Below are positions 14,423 to 26,819 of a stretch of 64,000 bases of DNA, one piece after another. The notes below the pieces were generated by a model. The model worked only from the letters and a program-made list of their open reading frames with translations, ran no database searches and was not told where the DNA came from. The DNA is from Chrysomallon squamiferum (Eukaryota; Mollusca; Gastropoda; Neomphalida; Peltospiridae), in contig CM022669.1 in NCBI GenBank assembly GCA_012295275.1, positions 6,149,989 through 6,213,988 of the forward strand, given 5' to 3'. The position numbers and the translations under genes are program-made. How positions within the stretch are numbered: position 1 is the stretch's first letter; the number at the start of each line of letters is the position of its first letter.

Positions 14423-17338
14423 TAAGTAAGAAATGTTTTAAAATGTGTAAATGCTTCCAGATGCAGTCAAAGTCCAGTTTTATTTAATTCCAAGTTTGTT
14501 GTTTTGATTTTTTTTTTTTTTTTAAAAATCTATAATATATATTATTATTATAGATACAAGTTTTTAGCATACATATTACAATAGTATTAATCCTGACAGC
14601 CTAACTAGTTTCTATAGTGGTCAAACATACTGCACAAATGTCCCAGCTATCTGCTAAAACATTGTTGCAGAGAATTTTTTCAATATATTTTAACTTATTA
14701 TAAATTGAATAAAATAATATGTAAAAATTGTGTATTTTGATACTCTGGAGTCAAGACTGAACTGTTTGTCATTTTTGTATATCAGGATTCAAAGGGTTAA
14801 TCAAGCATACTATAAGAACACAGAAAATAATGAGAAGAATAATTTATTCAATAAAGTAACACTTACTGACATAAACAGACTAATGATTTAACATCAAAAC
14901 ATGACTTCCTGTTAACTGTTCTGGTTTTTAAATTTATATCTCAAAGGAGAAAAGATTAAAAAAAAAAAAACACTAGCATGCTATGTAACTAAAACAGATT
15001 TGCTCCAGATAGATAACTGAGAATGACACTAAAGATAAATCAGATGTGATGTGATACAGCTTTGGCAATATGATCAGACATAGAATTACCATCTGGTATT
15101 CAGGTCATGGAATAGTGAGTTAGTAAAATGAAACAGTGCTATACACATACATATATTCTTTTAAGATTTTACACAAAAAAAAAAAATCATTTTTAATTTA
15201 TGCTTTTTCTCTAACTCAAAAGCAAATTAATAACAAAGCTTTTGAAAAAAAATTCTACCTGAGAAGCGGGCAGAATGGAAAATGACATAATAAACTCACC
15301 AAGAAGGTTCAATCTTAAAACCATTCATGTGTCAGCTTCCTGTGTATCTCCAGCCAAACCCCAGAAAGTGGGAGAAATAATAAACAAAAAAATTCTAAAA
15401 ATTAAAGAATTCACAAATGAAATTTAAAAAATAATATTTCTAAATTTCTATATACTTTGTCAGCTTCTGCGACCTCGCAGATGACCTCCTCTGTCATTGG
15501 ACATATCGTCGGGAACCTCTTTCCACTGACCGAGTCGACAAACTTGTTGTTGATAAAGAGCTGCAAATAAAAACAAAGAGAAATAACAGTTAGCAGTTTT
15601 TTACTGTGTTATGTGCCTGGCTGCAAACATCACAAAAACTACTACTGAGAATTTCCACCATCATAAAGAAAAACAAAATTTGTAAAACTTAAACACTTAT
15701 TTGAAATGGCTAAAATGACAAAAAAAAAAAGGATGTGGCATTAATTTGTTGGGTGTGTTTTGTTGTTGTTGTTGCTGCTGCTTTTAGTTTTGTGTTTTTG
15801 GGGGGGGTTGGTGGGCTGAGGAAATTGTGGTTTTTCATTTTTGTTTATTTCTAAGTGGATTTCAGTTGAAAATTTTGTCTTCTTTTTATTTTCTTCTTTA
15901 TTTGCAAACAGGTTATTTTGTTTATCATTCAGTAAATTTGCTTTTCAGCCTGACCTAAACTTTTGTCAAGATACGCATCGCATCATGAAACATCTTATAT
16001 AAAACAATCCTTTGTTAATTTATAATATGCTTTATGAATATATTCTCACAACAGGATGTTCCTGTCACACTTCATGACAAGGTAAACAACACCTCAGATA
16101 TGTCATCCACCACTATACTTCATTACGTATGTGGTTTTGTAACATTCTTCCTAGCAAAGAGGACACCAGTAACAAATTCCGTTTGTAATTTAAGTCTAAG
16201 TCTGGGCCCTTTATGGTGAAGTGTATTTTAAACTACACACTTCTAGTTTGCTCTGGGGTTGGATTTACTGTTTAATGAACCAAACTAAATTCTGTGAAGA
16301 AAATAACAACGAGATAATTGGGTTGGAGATAAAAAATACTGTATTCAGGTTCAGGACTGTAATAAAACCAAAACAAACTGATGCGTGTCCAGGTCAAGGT
16401 TTTACACATTGTCAACACAAATGGTTATTTTATCCTTCAAGCATAGCAGATGTGATTTCTTTAAAAATGGTGTCACAACACAGTTAATATCTGGTAACCA
16501 CAAGATCTTAAAACAATTCCTGTGTCAGCTTCATGTATCTCCTGCCAAACCTCAGAAAGGAGATGAACAACTATTATAATCTACTTTTTTAAAACATTTT
16601 TTTTCACAGATGCACAATTTTATGTTTAATATTAAAACAAATATAAAAAAAAATTCAATTAACACAGTGGATATTAAGACCTACACACATACAGTACCAT
16701 CTTTTTTTTTATAAATAATGGAAATTTCCAAGGACAAAATATCACCAATATTACCCACTGACCAGTTAATTCTTTAAAGTATTGTCAGATATATCTGATA
16801 CATTAACTGAGAATAATTTTATAGGGATAAATTTTATTATTTTGCTGGCACTGTTTAAAGCTGAGATGTGAATCATTTTTTTTTTTTTTTTTTTTTTTTG
16901 TTACTTTATTATTTAACCTGTTTCTTCCAAGATATTATTCGAAAGACAAATATTTTAAGTATGACAGAAGTAAATAAAACCTGTGACAACATGACACAAC
17001 AGACCAGAGATAATGTTTTAACTCATGTACTGTGATAGCCAAAGCGTAGGTGCCGTAGATAGCCAAAGTGTAGGTGAATGTTAATGCTCTTTACCCAAGC
17101 AGAATCAGCAAATTTGTAGATCACTAAACTGTGACTGCTTTGGATACAGAGCAAGTCAAAATTTTGTCCGCTCTACCTGTCACTGAAGGTACTCAAGATC
17201 AAGTATAAGCAGTATATTCACAACTCAGTGAATTGTGACTGTTAAAACAGTCACTATGATTCTAAACGTAAGTATATATTTAACTGTACTCATAATCTAC
17301 TGTGAGCATGAATTTCTCTTCTTTTCTTTTAATTATTA

Positions 17339-17414
<76 letters not shown>

Positions 17415-18054
17415 AATCCACTACAGATATTTAAGCAAGTTCTTTGGTAAGGGCGTTTAGCTAGTGGCCAGAACTTATTTCATGTTTTCTTGAGAAAACC
17501 CCTGTATTTCCAACTGCTGTTTTACCGATGGCAGCATGTAATACTCAATACATTTTTGTTCTTTTCTTTTCTTATTTATTACTTTTTCTTTTTTCTTTTT
17601 TTTTTAATGGTATGTTTTAATTATATTTTATTACACTGTAATTATGTTTTAGTTTTAGTATCTTTATTAAATTAGTGACTTCAGTGGTAATTTGGTCACA
17701 GGCTATGTATAAATAATATTACTGTTAGTGATAATAATAATAATAGCTCGTATGTCACTACCCAATTTAACAGTTTAACAAACGTCAGAAAGTAAAGCAA
17801 CAACGACCTCGAGCAAAAACATTCGATATAAATAAAAAAAAAACGAGTAAATAATAAATATATCTTTACGCATCCTGGTTTTAAGGCTACATTGACAACG
17901 TACAAATGTTAATAAATTTATCAACTTAAATTACCTGCGCACTCTTTACTTCTGGATCCCGAATGGGCTGGGGTAGACTTGACATGCATGCATGTTGTTG
18001 TTTCACGATAGTCCAAACACTTTTAGAACGAGCTATCCTCCACAACGACGACAT
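5018..18054 (-). CDS. ALDH2: Mitochondrial aldehyde dehydrogenase, ALDH2 class, complete 14-exon gene
   Basis: NAD-dependent oxidation of aldehydes to acids in the mitochondrial matrix (family knowledge). Coding exons, in transcript order: 18054-17935, 15560-15456, 11594-11454, 10949-10870, 10049-10000, 9565-9504, 9133-9005, 8466-8353, 8041-7939, 7478-7297, 6816-6652, 6358-6201, 5525-5411, 5050-5018. All junctions are GT-AG and the phases join to 1557 nt, 518 aa (human ALDH2 is 517). The first exon begins [14 protein letters not shown], a basic, acid-free leader typical of a mitochondrial presequence. Visible motifs: WNFP (Asn188), [21 protein letters not shown] (Glu287), GQCCCAGS with the catalytic Cys at about 321, KEE/IFGP across the exon 11/12 junction, and the C-terminus IKIPQKNS. 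The last exon codes for only ten residues. One oddity is CPMTEE where the family normally has NPxTGE. ALDH1B1 or another ALDH1/2-type paralogue is the alternative; the leader favours a mitochondrial form. Confidence 0.95.
5537..5635. repeat. (AAAAT)n pentanucleotide array in an ALDH intron
   Basis: About 17 AAAAT units, then AAATA units, sit just upstream (in transcript sense) of the 5411-5525 exon acceptor, inside intron 12. The array ends about 12 bp from the acceptor, so on the transcript it appears as a T-rich tract next to the splice site. Confidence 0.9.
8700..8990. repeat. Minisatellite of about 41 bp in intron 7 of the ALDH gene
   Basis: Six clear units of 41-42 bp run from about 8749 to 8990, each with TATTGTCTAGAATGGGAAAA, then CTGCTAAAAT and TTATGAATTG. 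A more diverged unit precedes them from about 8716. The array stops about 10-15 bp from the exon 7 donor at 9004-9003. Confidence 0.92.
9300..9495. repeat. Imperfect ATT/ATC trinucleotide-rich tract
   Basis: Degenerate TTA/ATT/ATC units in intron 6 of the ALDH gene, ending next to the exon 6 donor at 9503. The poly-Ile/Asn/Met frames here are artefacts. Confidence 0.85.
11637..11707. repeat. (TG)n(TA)n(CA)n compound microsatellite in ALDH intron 2
   Basis: TG units, then TA units, then CACACA and TA again, forming a self-complementary tract about 45 bp from the exon 3 acceptor. Confidence 0.9.
15312..15380. repeat. Direct-repeat copy in ALDH intron 2
   Basis: Shares ATCTTAAAA, then GTGTCAGCTTC, GTATCTCC and GCCAAACC, then CAGAAAG with 16505-16570 in the same orientation. 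The copies lie on either side of ALDH exon 2 (15456-15560), about 1.19 kb apart. Confidence 0.75.
16505..16570. repeat. Direct-repeat copy in ALDH intron 1
   Basis: Second copy of the repeat at 15312-15380, diverged by several substitutions and small indels. The wider flanks do not clearly align, so the repeat unit seems short or is an old fragment of a larger element. Confidence 0.75.
17338..17414. repeat. (TTA)n(TTG)n trinucleotide array
   Basis: About 13 TTA/ATT units pass directly into about 12 TTG/TGT units, in intron 1 of the ALDH gene. Confidence 0.95.
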
Positions 18055-18821
18055 GTTGGGGTAGTTTAGCAGGAAAACGATGGTCAAAAGACGACCTAGC
18101 AGAAGTGGGCGTCTTTCATGTACCTGTCAATAATTCAGGATAAAAATAACTCAGCCAATCCGGCCTGGCATTTTATTAGGGAAAATTCAATTAAATAAAC
18201 AATTATGTACGTATATCATTTATATATTTTTTTAAACTTGAAATAAATGACTATAAACTGATAAGACTGCTTTTTTTTTTGCTTTTTTTTTTTCCGTATG
18301 TCTTCAGTAAGAGTTGGGTATAGCTTATTAATGCCGGAACTGAGATCTAACAGGACGTAAGATCGATCCTTCTAAGGCTGCGACAGACTTATTTTTCAGT
18401 TTCATCCACTGCAACTGTAACAGAAGCAGGAATTGTAGTACTATGATGTGCTAGTTATGACTACCGCCAAAATTACTACTACGTATATAATTTTTGTTGT
18501 GAGTCTTTTTAATGAGTGGTTGTAATTTATCCAAAAACAAGCCACATGCTGCACCAAGGTCATGTTATGAAACCTTGTTGAAGATAAATATTCTTACAAG
18601 ATAAGTAATCCAGGAATGATTACTTCTCCTAAATCATCTTAATCAAAAACAAATTTTATAAAGAAAACATGATCTGAAATTAATAGATAACTGCATAATA
18701 AACGAATGATTTTATTACTTTTTTTGTTGTTGTTGTTGTCTTTTAAATGCATATCAGAGCTATGCGCCATTTCACTTTTTTCTTTTCTTTTTTTTAAATA
18801 CATCTTAGATCCATGCACCAT

Positions 18822-18856
<35 letters not shown>

Positions 18857-21054
18857 TTAGCAATGGCGTGTCCGATAAGCAGTAACATCTCTTATTAGAG
18901 TCATGTCGTGAAATGAAATGAAAGTTATTTATTAGACTGTTTTATTCTGAAAAAAAAAAAAAGGTTTTTAATATTAAATGTTTAAAATTCAAACTAATAT
19001 TATACTTTTTAAAATGAGATATCGAAAGTGTATTTAATAGTTTTTTTATTATTTATTTATTTATTTTAATATTATAATATAATTATGATAATTTTTATTG
19101 TCGTTGCTGTTAATTTGTTGTTCTTCTTATATGCTCTTTTCTTTTTTCTTTTTTTTTTCTGATTTTTCTTTTTTATTTTATTTTATTTTATTTTTTTAAA
19201 TGGAAAATATCCAAGTATGAAAACAAATGCTATTTTAGTAACAATACCTGTTTATGCATTATGACATAACTCTGCATATGGTTTCATATTTAATGAATCG
19301 ATTTCTCTTTTATTTCTATTAGCGACACATGGAAGATGTTCTTTCTTGGGCACACTTTATATAAAATACATACAACTGCTCTGCGCCATCTTTTTTCTGC
19401 CAGACGTGCTTCCAAAATATTCGTGTGTGCCGCTGCATGGGTGTTTTGTTGCTGACAATGACCATGATGGGGATGATGTGAGTTTTTTGGAGTTTACTAC
19501 CAACGTTCTACTTCTTTAACAAAATAGTCATCCGTGTCGACCAGTGATTATAGAACTCTGTAATACTGGGAAAAAAAGAAATGGAACGTGTATTTTCGAA
19601 CAAACTAGTCCACTAGAGGTTTCCACCGTGACCTTCACGTAATAATCGCACGCATAGTTGTTTCGTGGACGAATCTAGATGTTTAGGGGCTGTGGCTGAA
19701 TAGATAAATTTGTTAAAATTAAAGGGACACAATGACAGAAAAGTAAAGAAAAAAAGGAAGACGGCGTCGAGAATGTCTTCTTTTATTTCTCTCTACCAAA
19801 CGAAAATGAAAAAAAAGGGTTGTTTTATGTTATTTTGTGACACACATATATATATATATATATTTTTTTTTTTTTCAATAATATTCCACAATAAAAGTGA
19901 ACTGAGAAAAAGCAGAACTTGTCGTTGTTCCTTTAAATGCAGAATTTCATAAAAGAGGAACTTACTTTCCTCCTCCCTACAGTATGATGTTTATTATTTA
20001 TTATTAGAGCTTGCAATTATTACTATATATTATAGTTGTTATTATTGTTTTAATATTAAAATCTGCTATCTAATTAAAATAATAACGAGAATCGGTGATT
20101 TCTTTCCAAGTAAGAGTTTCTAGTTTTGAACCTTTGTGTTATTACATTTATTAATCTCTCTCTGTTGTTCCGTCACACACACACACACACACATACACAC
20201 ATACACACAAACAAACCATACACACACAAACACGCACGCACTCACACACATACACAAAGTAACTTACATGCAATGTCGTTATAATTATTAGATTTCGTTT
20301 TCCACATTCACTAAAGGTTATCTTTTGTATTTCGATAATGAAAATAGCAGAAGTGAATTAAAGACCACAGAGAAAACAACAGAATGATCAACAATCATCG
20401 ACAACAAAACACAAATCTTCTAAGAATATCGTTGATTTATTTTCACCTTGTACATGCTTATAAAAAATTTAATTTTACTGCTCAGATATAATATCATTTT
20501 GTATTTTCATTAAAACACATATTTAACATTCACCTACAATTAAGATTGTATGATCTCTAAATCATGCAAGTACATTCAAATTACAAAACGCTATGGACAG
20601 AAATATGAGACAATCAAAAACGTTAAAACAACGAAAGAGCTGTGTCATTATATAAAATATGTCCTTCCTTTCTGTCTTATGCAAGTGCTTTATGTCTAAT
20701 CTTTCTTTATTGTGGTACTGAAATTAATTTTTGGAGCAGCCATTGAGCAGAAAAACACTGGAGACACAAAGAATAATTTTACATTATATAAAATGTTTGT
20801 TTAATTGATTTATTTGTACAAAAGCTTTATATAAAGTATTAGTGTTTCTGCTAATGTTCAAAAATAAATATACACCATTTGCATAGAGTCACTTTAAAAA
20901 AAAAATTTAATGTAAGTTAAATAGGTCTTATTTTATTTTAATATTGGAAACAAAGTTCAGTAATGTCCAAGAAAGAGAGTGATAATCATTCTGGTTTTAA
21001 CAAGTTCACTTAAAATGTTTGCTTCTTTTTCTTTTGTCTTCTTCTCTCTTATTT

Positions 21055-21168
21055 TATTATTATTATTATCGTTATTATCATCATCATCATTATTATCATC
21101 ATCATTATCATTAGTTTTCATATTCTTTTTCTTATTTTTCTTATTGCTTCTTTTTCTTCTGTCTCTTA

Positions 21169-21222
<54 letters not shown>

Positions 21223-21330
21223 CATTATTATGATCATTATTATTATTATAATTATTATTATCATCATTATCATCATTATTATTATTATTATTGTTTTTTC
21301 TTATTCTTCTTTTTCTTCTGTCTTTTTCTC

Positions 21331-21379
<49 letters not shown>

Positions 21380-21380
21380 T
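21055..21380. repeat. Chain of (ATT)n/(ATC)n arrays
   Basis: Three perfect or near-perfect ATT arrays (about 21168-21221, 21278-21291 and 21335-21380) are joined by ATC-rich and pyrimidine-rich (TTCTTTTTCTTCTGTCT) spacers. The spacer occurs about three times, so the whole is a higher-order tandem repeat of about 150 bp. The 154-residue Asn/Asp-rich open frame on the minus strand across it is an artefact. Confidence 0.9.
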
Positions 21381-21440
21381 TCCTTTTTTCTTTCACAGTT
21401 TGAATAATTTTGATCTATCACAACGAAACTTTTCGAAGTA

Positions 21441-22163
21441 CAGTATTCCCTCGCTATTCGCGGGGGTTACGTTCTTTACCCCCCCGCGAATAGCGAAAAA
21501 CCGCGAATATTGGATGCAGTTTTAAAACGTCTATTATGAGATTATATACGGTACTAAATGCTTCCCAAACACTTTCTAAAGACACTCTTACTCATTAATA
21601 CAGTAATAATGTAGTAATATTGCATGCAGTTATGTATTTCACTAATGTAGTAATGATAATGTAAACACATTTTAATTTGTACTGAAACAATATTTTAATC
21701 AGAAAGAAACGTAAGTACAGGAGGACAGTAACACCGCATAGCATAGTTACCCATACAGTATTACTGTACCGTAAAGTCATTTTCTATGCGTACAACATAT
21801 GTATTAGAATTGACAGAAAGTGGAACAAATTTAAAGGCAAACAGACAGATAAATACAGTACGCACAGTTCAGGTAATAATAATACAATTCAGTAATAATA
21901 TACAATTAAAAACATTATTAATACACGGTCACAAAAAATATGCACTGTACATACAGTGTATGCATTTATAAAAAAATACGTACTGTATTGCAATAATAAT
22001 TGAACAAATTTGATATTGTTTGTGCGGTTTACCGAGCATTTGTTTTTATGACGTTATGACGCTCGCCTGGTATACCAGCATACGATGCGATAGGGTTAAG
22101 AGCATAACCCGCGAATAATGCGGGGCCGCGAATGGGGAACCGCGAACAGGTGAGGGTATACTG
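21441..22163. mobile_element. Non-autonomous pogo/Tigger-like DNA transposon (MITE), 723 bp
   Basis: The element starts CAGTATTCCCTCGCTATTCG and its other end, read in reverse complement, starts CAGTATACCCTCACCTGTTC; both run into CGCGG. It is flanked on both sides by TA (21439-21440 and 22164-22165), the target duplication of Tc1/mariner-pogo elements. Just inside the left end is a near-perfect hairpin, CGCTATTCGCGGGGG pairing with CCCCCGCGAATAGCG. The right end has repeated CGCGAAT boxes. This arrangement closely resembles mammalian Tigger/MER2 ends (family knowledge). The interior is AT-rich and codes for no transposase, so it would have been moved by an element elsewhere. Confidence 0.88.
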
Positions 22164-22834
22164 TATTCCGAAGTGTCCCGAACAATTACGAACGTTATAA
22201 CCTTTTGTTATAGTAGCAGCAAAGATTATTTGACGCTTAACAGTGAGCATGTTTAAAAAGAAATGCATATATTTTGAAGTTGAAATTTAAATTAAAACAT
22301 AAATAAAGCAATAATTCATAACATGTTATAATTAAATATACAAAGTATAATGATACAATGTCACATAACAAAAAAATTGCAAAAGATTCCAAAAATTCCA
22401 ATAAATGAATGAATGAAAAAATAAATAAAAATAAAATTTTAAAATGTAAAACATATTTTGTTTAATAAATCGTTTCATTTAGTATCATAACTTGCATTAT
22501 GCTTAGAATAGCGTTATTTCTATAAATATATTATTATTTTTGTTGTTGTTGTCATTGTTTCCATGGGCTTTGTTTAGGTAGGTTAAAGTAACTTATACTA
22601 TTTGGTTTTATTTCTATAAATATACAAGTGCTGTCAAAAGCTATATTATACAGCAGAACATGTAGTCAGTCTGAAAGTGGATAGAGGTGCAAGGGTGATA
22701 TCTTTAAAAATACAGATCGGCATCAAACAGCATAATTAACTGAATTATCAGGTGAAAGTACAAAAATACATTAATGCCAAGTTCACTAAAGGAATATGAG
22801 TATCAATTAAATATATTCACATGCTTGTACTAAT

Positions 22835-22868
<34 letters not shown>

Positions 22869-23166
22869 CAACAATTTGTGATAACTATTCTTCGTTATTA
22901 TTTTGTAATTGCCACCTTTTAAAGTTTCTCCAACACACACACACACACACACACACTAGATTAAAATAATTTGGCATGGCGTCACTGACTGTCTCGGTCT
23001 TCATAGACTTTCAACGAATCCGAAAATAGACGATGTGTTCCGAAAGCTACCGGGGAAAAAATAATAATACTAAGAAATACCGCTATTAAAATGGAGTTTA
23101 GTTAGGGTTTTAATTAACTATCTGGACAGTGTATCCAGTTTTTTGTTGAAAGAAGTAATTCAGATA

Positions 23167-23819
23167 ATGGATGAAGCAAATGACAGCGAGAATGATGAAG
23201 TTGTAACTAAAACACCTAGAACTAGAATTCACAAACGCCGAGTTTCATCCTCGGATAGCGATGATCAGTACGGACGTAAACGTAAAATTGATGATAACAA
23301 AACCCCACAACTTAATAAAATTGTAAGTATATAGATATTATGTAGAACGGGAGAAAGGACAGCGTAAATTTAAAACAGTAATTACAATTAGATTGATTAA
23401 CTGTTATGGCGCCAGTTAGAAGGAGGGGAAATAACTCTTTTGGCGCCAGATGTAAATTATAAATAATACTTACAAAATTTTTAATATTTATAATTAATAT
23501 TTAATTGTCGCATGGTATAAACTGAAAAATATAACCTAGATTTTGCTTCATATTTTATTTATTTACCCAGGCCAACCATAAATAAACATAATTAGACAGA
23601 ATTTTATGTCAACAGGATAAATAATTATCAATAAGAATAAAATTAATAATAAATTTAGTTTTAACGATAACATACAATAAACATCTCAAAGAATTAATGG
23701 ATGAAGTAATAATAATAAATATCAGTTACTTGTTTTTATTAATTAAGGATGCATACTAAATTCCATATAAAAGACTGGTACCTAATATTTGTTTAGGTCA
23801 CATTTTTAAAAAAGTATTT

Positions 23820-23870
<51 letters not shown>

Positions 23871-24265
23871 GGTTAATGTTTATCGTCTTGTTTTGTTCTT
23901 ATTTTTCAAATTTTTATTATTTTATTTAATTTTTTAATTTTTTTTTCTTCTTAATAAGATGTGTTATATTAATCCAGTTGTCCATGATGCTCATGTATGA
24001 GCCTCTATATATAATTATATGTTCAGTTCTGATTACAACTCCAAATATAAATGTAAAAAAAAAAAAAAAAAATCTTTCAAAGATTTGTTTTTCCTTCTGA
24101 AGTCCAATAATATTTGAATCAAACCACGGCATTTGAAACAACTTAGTTTGCATTGTATGTCCAGGATAGGTGTGCTTTTGTTTTTCAAATAATTGCAGAC
24201 TGAGTATCACTAATCCAAAATTCCTTGAGCCAGATATGGTGCTCTGTTACGTTTAATATAAAATA

Positions 24266-24311
<46 letters not shown>

Positions 24312-25574
24312 ATTCCTATATGGAGTATAAGAAGTAAGCCAATAATTTATTTATTTTTTAATTTTTTATTTTTTCTGTTGTAGAATGCAAGCCGACGCTC
24401 AGAAAGGATCAGATCAAGAAGTAACAGGAAGTTTTCCATGCCTTCCCGACAAGATGTTCTGGCAAAATGTACTTCAAAAAACTACAAACAATTGGAACCT
24501 AAAAAGCTTGTTGATGATTTCAGCAGAATGTAAGTAACATTAACAATCATTTAAGACCATCTTTCTTTTTTTTTTTTTTTTTTTTTACAATTTTCATTAT
24601 GTTTTATTAATGTACTTTATTACTAGCAAATAATGGTCTCGAATTGACAAATCAAAAAATCACCAAGAAATATATTTAGAATTTTTCTTTGAGATACTAA
24701 AAGTGTATAATTCTTTGACAATTATTAAGAAAGGTTCATTCATATATACCTGTAATTTATTTTCATATCACAGAAACACCAGATATAATTCTGAAAATAT
24801 TGATTTGTTTGAAGATTCCTCTATGAGCGACTTCATTGAAGATGACAGTGACTCTTCTGACAACAGTGTGAGTTTTAATATTTATTATAAAGTAACTGTC
24901 TTTGACTCTCTTACATACACACATACATACACAAACTGTCTTGTTCTATCTTGTGCAGTGTAATAAAAAAGAAAAAAGGTATTTCATTTTTATATATTTA
25001 TTAAACTTGTGACAAAAACAATATTAAATTTCAAATTTTATTGACTTTTCAGTCAAGTAATTCTGAAGCTCAGAAACCACACAGAGTGAAGAACCTGGTG
25101 AAAAGAAAATCTCGAAACAGAATCAGAAACAGTGATGACTCATCAAGTGACAGCGACAACGAAATTATGCTCCAGAAAAATGAAGAAGGTTCCAGTAGTC
25201 TGAACAATGACAACAAGGATGTTCAGAATAACTTGGCCAAACAAGGAGCTTCTAATGATAAAACAGGACAGTGTTCAAATACTGATGGAGAAGAACAATC
25301 AAAAAGATGTTATGTGCAGTCTGGGAATGATGATGGTAGTGGTGATCATGATAGTGCTGCTGCTGTTGATGATGATGATGATGATGATGATGACATTAAA
25401 ATGGTAAGGAAACGAAACGTGTCATCTTCACTTTTGGACAGTGATGATTCTGAAAACAAGGATTCAAACTGTGGACATTCTCTAAGAAAAATGGATAGAA
25501 AAACTGTTGAAAAAAGAAATTTATTATTCAAAGGCTTGAGAGAAGCAAGAGCAAAACATATGAAATCCAGCTGA
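23167..25574 (+). CDS. Ser/Asp-rich, probably nuclear protein, 305 aa, four exons
   Basis: Coding exons 23167-23322, 24384-24529, 24774-24867 and 25053-25574 join in phase through GT-AG introns to 918 nt. I chose the ATG at 23167 (MDEANDSENDEVV) because it is the first true ATG of the frame. The protein alternates basic and acidic low-complexity parts: a basic Arg/Lys stretch with SSSDSDD at about residues 20-45, an Arg/Ser-rich stretch (RRSERIRSRSNRK, about 55-67), an acidic DLFEDSSMSDFIEDDSDSSD region (about 111-130), then SSDSD, a nine-residue Asp run, SLLDSDDSE, and a basic tail (KTVEKRNLLFKGLREARAKH). Many Ser-Asp/Glu sites suit casein kinase 2. No catalytic domain is visible. The pattern resembles CCDC82-type chromatin-associated proteins, but only in composition and short motifs, so I give no name. 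Confidence 0.8.
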
Positions 25575-25935
25575 CAGTAAAAGTAACTCCTGCTAGAGTA
25601 TAATTTTAAACTGTTATACTGAAAATGTGTGTCTGAACTGATCATTAATTGCAAATTATCAGATGAAAAGCATTTTATAATTTTAATAATACATGTATAT
25701 GTTGTTAAAAAACCTCTATTCCACTTCATTCAGATATGTCACTTGTTTTTTGTGTTTATTGTTTTGATCTTGAAAGAAATATTCAAATTTTATAGATAAG
25801 CAATCAGTACAAATGGGATTAATACTGGAAGATTCCAGATGATAAACTACAAGATTCTTTTTGTTTTAGGCTGTAAGATTAACTACCATAATTGCTTCAC
25901 TGCCTAGAATGTTTATTATTGTTGTACAAAACTGA

Positions 25936-25941
25936 AATAAA
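25936..25941 (+). promoter_or_regulatory. Candidate polyadenylation signal
   Basis: AATAAA about 360 bp after the stop codon of the preceding plus-strand gene. It is plausible by position, but such hexamers are frequent in this DNA. Confidence 0.4.
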
Positions 25942-26420
25942 ATGATATACCCCTAATTCTTAGTATCATGCATTTTTTTATGGCACTTTTATGTACTGTC
26001 CATGTAAACTAATTTATCCAATGGAATAATGTATATGACATATATTTATAATTTTAAGTACAGCTGAATACTATATCATAATTTACTTATAGTTAAATTC
26101 AGAATTTAGCCATCAGTTAGAAATAAGAAAAAAAAAGGGAATTTGTCACAAAATATGTAATTAGTATGAATATTTATAGCTATTTTATATCCATATCAAT
26201 TGTAAATGAATAATTGTGTTGTTAATTATGAAATGACATTCTGTCACAGATTGTTAATTAGAATAATTTATAGTTGTTTTAGATACAGGACCGATTTACA
26301 TAAATACGAAACACATCAGCAAAATAATGTCAGCATATTGAACGCTATTTTCGCCAAATAAGTTTTTGACACTTGACAAATGAAGGAATGTTACAATTTA
26401 CATTTATGTAACCTTCATCT

Positions 26421-26788
26421 TCAGAAACACCATCCATAACGAATGCCGCAAGTGCGATAAGCTTTGTGACCATGTAAATGTAGTTTTTCAGAAATCCATT
26501 CTGGGTTGACAACAAACTCTTTGTCAAATCCCGTACCAGTGGCTCTTTGAAAAGCACCGCTCGGATTTTTCACAAACGTGTCGTCAATTATGAAATAGGG
26601 CAGTTTAAAAGATTTGTTCAGATTTGCTGAAACGACAAACTTGGGTCTTCTTGGAACTTCTCTGAAATTCATAAATAAATAACAGTTGTATAAGTACAAA
26701 ATCAAATGCATTAACAAAATGAAGTACCAGCCGTGCAATATGGTCTGCAATTGGTAAGAGACAAAATGGTCATGCAAAAAGATATAAA

Positions 26789-26819
<31 letters not shown>

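Larger units (their letters stand above)
18062..23166. other. Intergenic region between divergent genes
   Basis: It lies between the minus-strand ALDH start (18054) and the plus-strand start at 23167, so it holds both promoters. No further gene is supported. The first 100-150 bp upstream of ALDH and the last 180 bp before 23167 are less AT-rich than the rest and are the likely promoter-proximal parts. The middle contains a (CA)n tract near 20173-20215, long ATT arrays (21055-21380), a MITE (21441-22163), a poly-A tract (22842-22868) and (CA)n at 22932-22957. Confidence 0.6.

Noticed and set aside
16034-16579. Short plus-strand ORFs in ALDH intron 1
   Set aside because: They lie inside an intron, have no splice structure, and include one copy of a dispersed repeat.
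20957-21421. 154-residue Asn/Asp-rich open frame on the minus strand
   Set aside because: It is a translation of (ATT)n/(ATC)n microsatellites with no splice sites, start context or folded segment.
22029-22268. 79-residue minus-strand frame
   Set aside because: It lies mostly inside the right end of the MITE and its reading comes from the CGCGAAT terminal sequence, not from a transposase.
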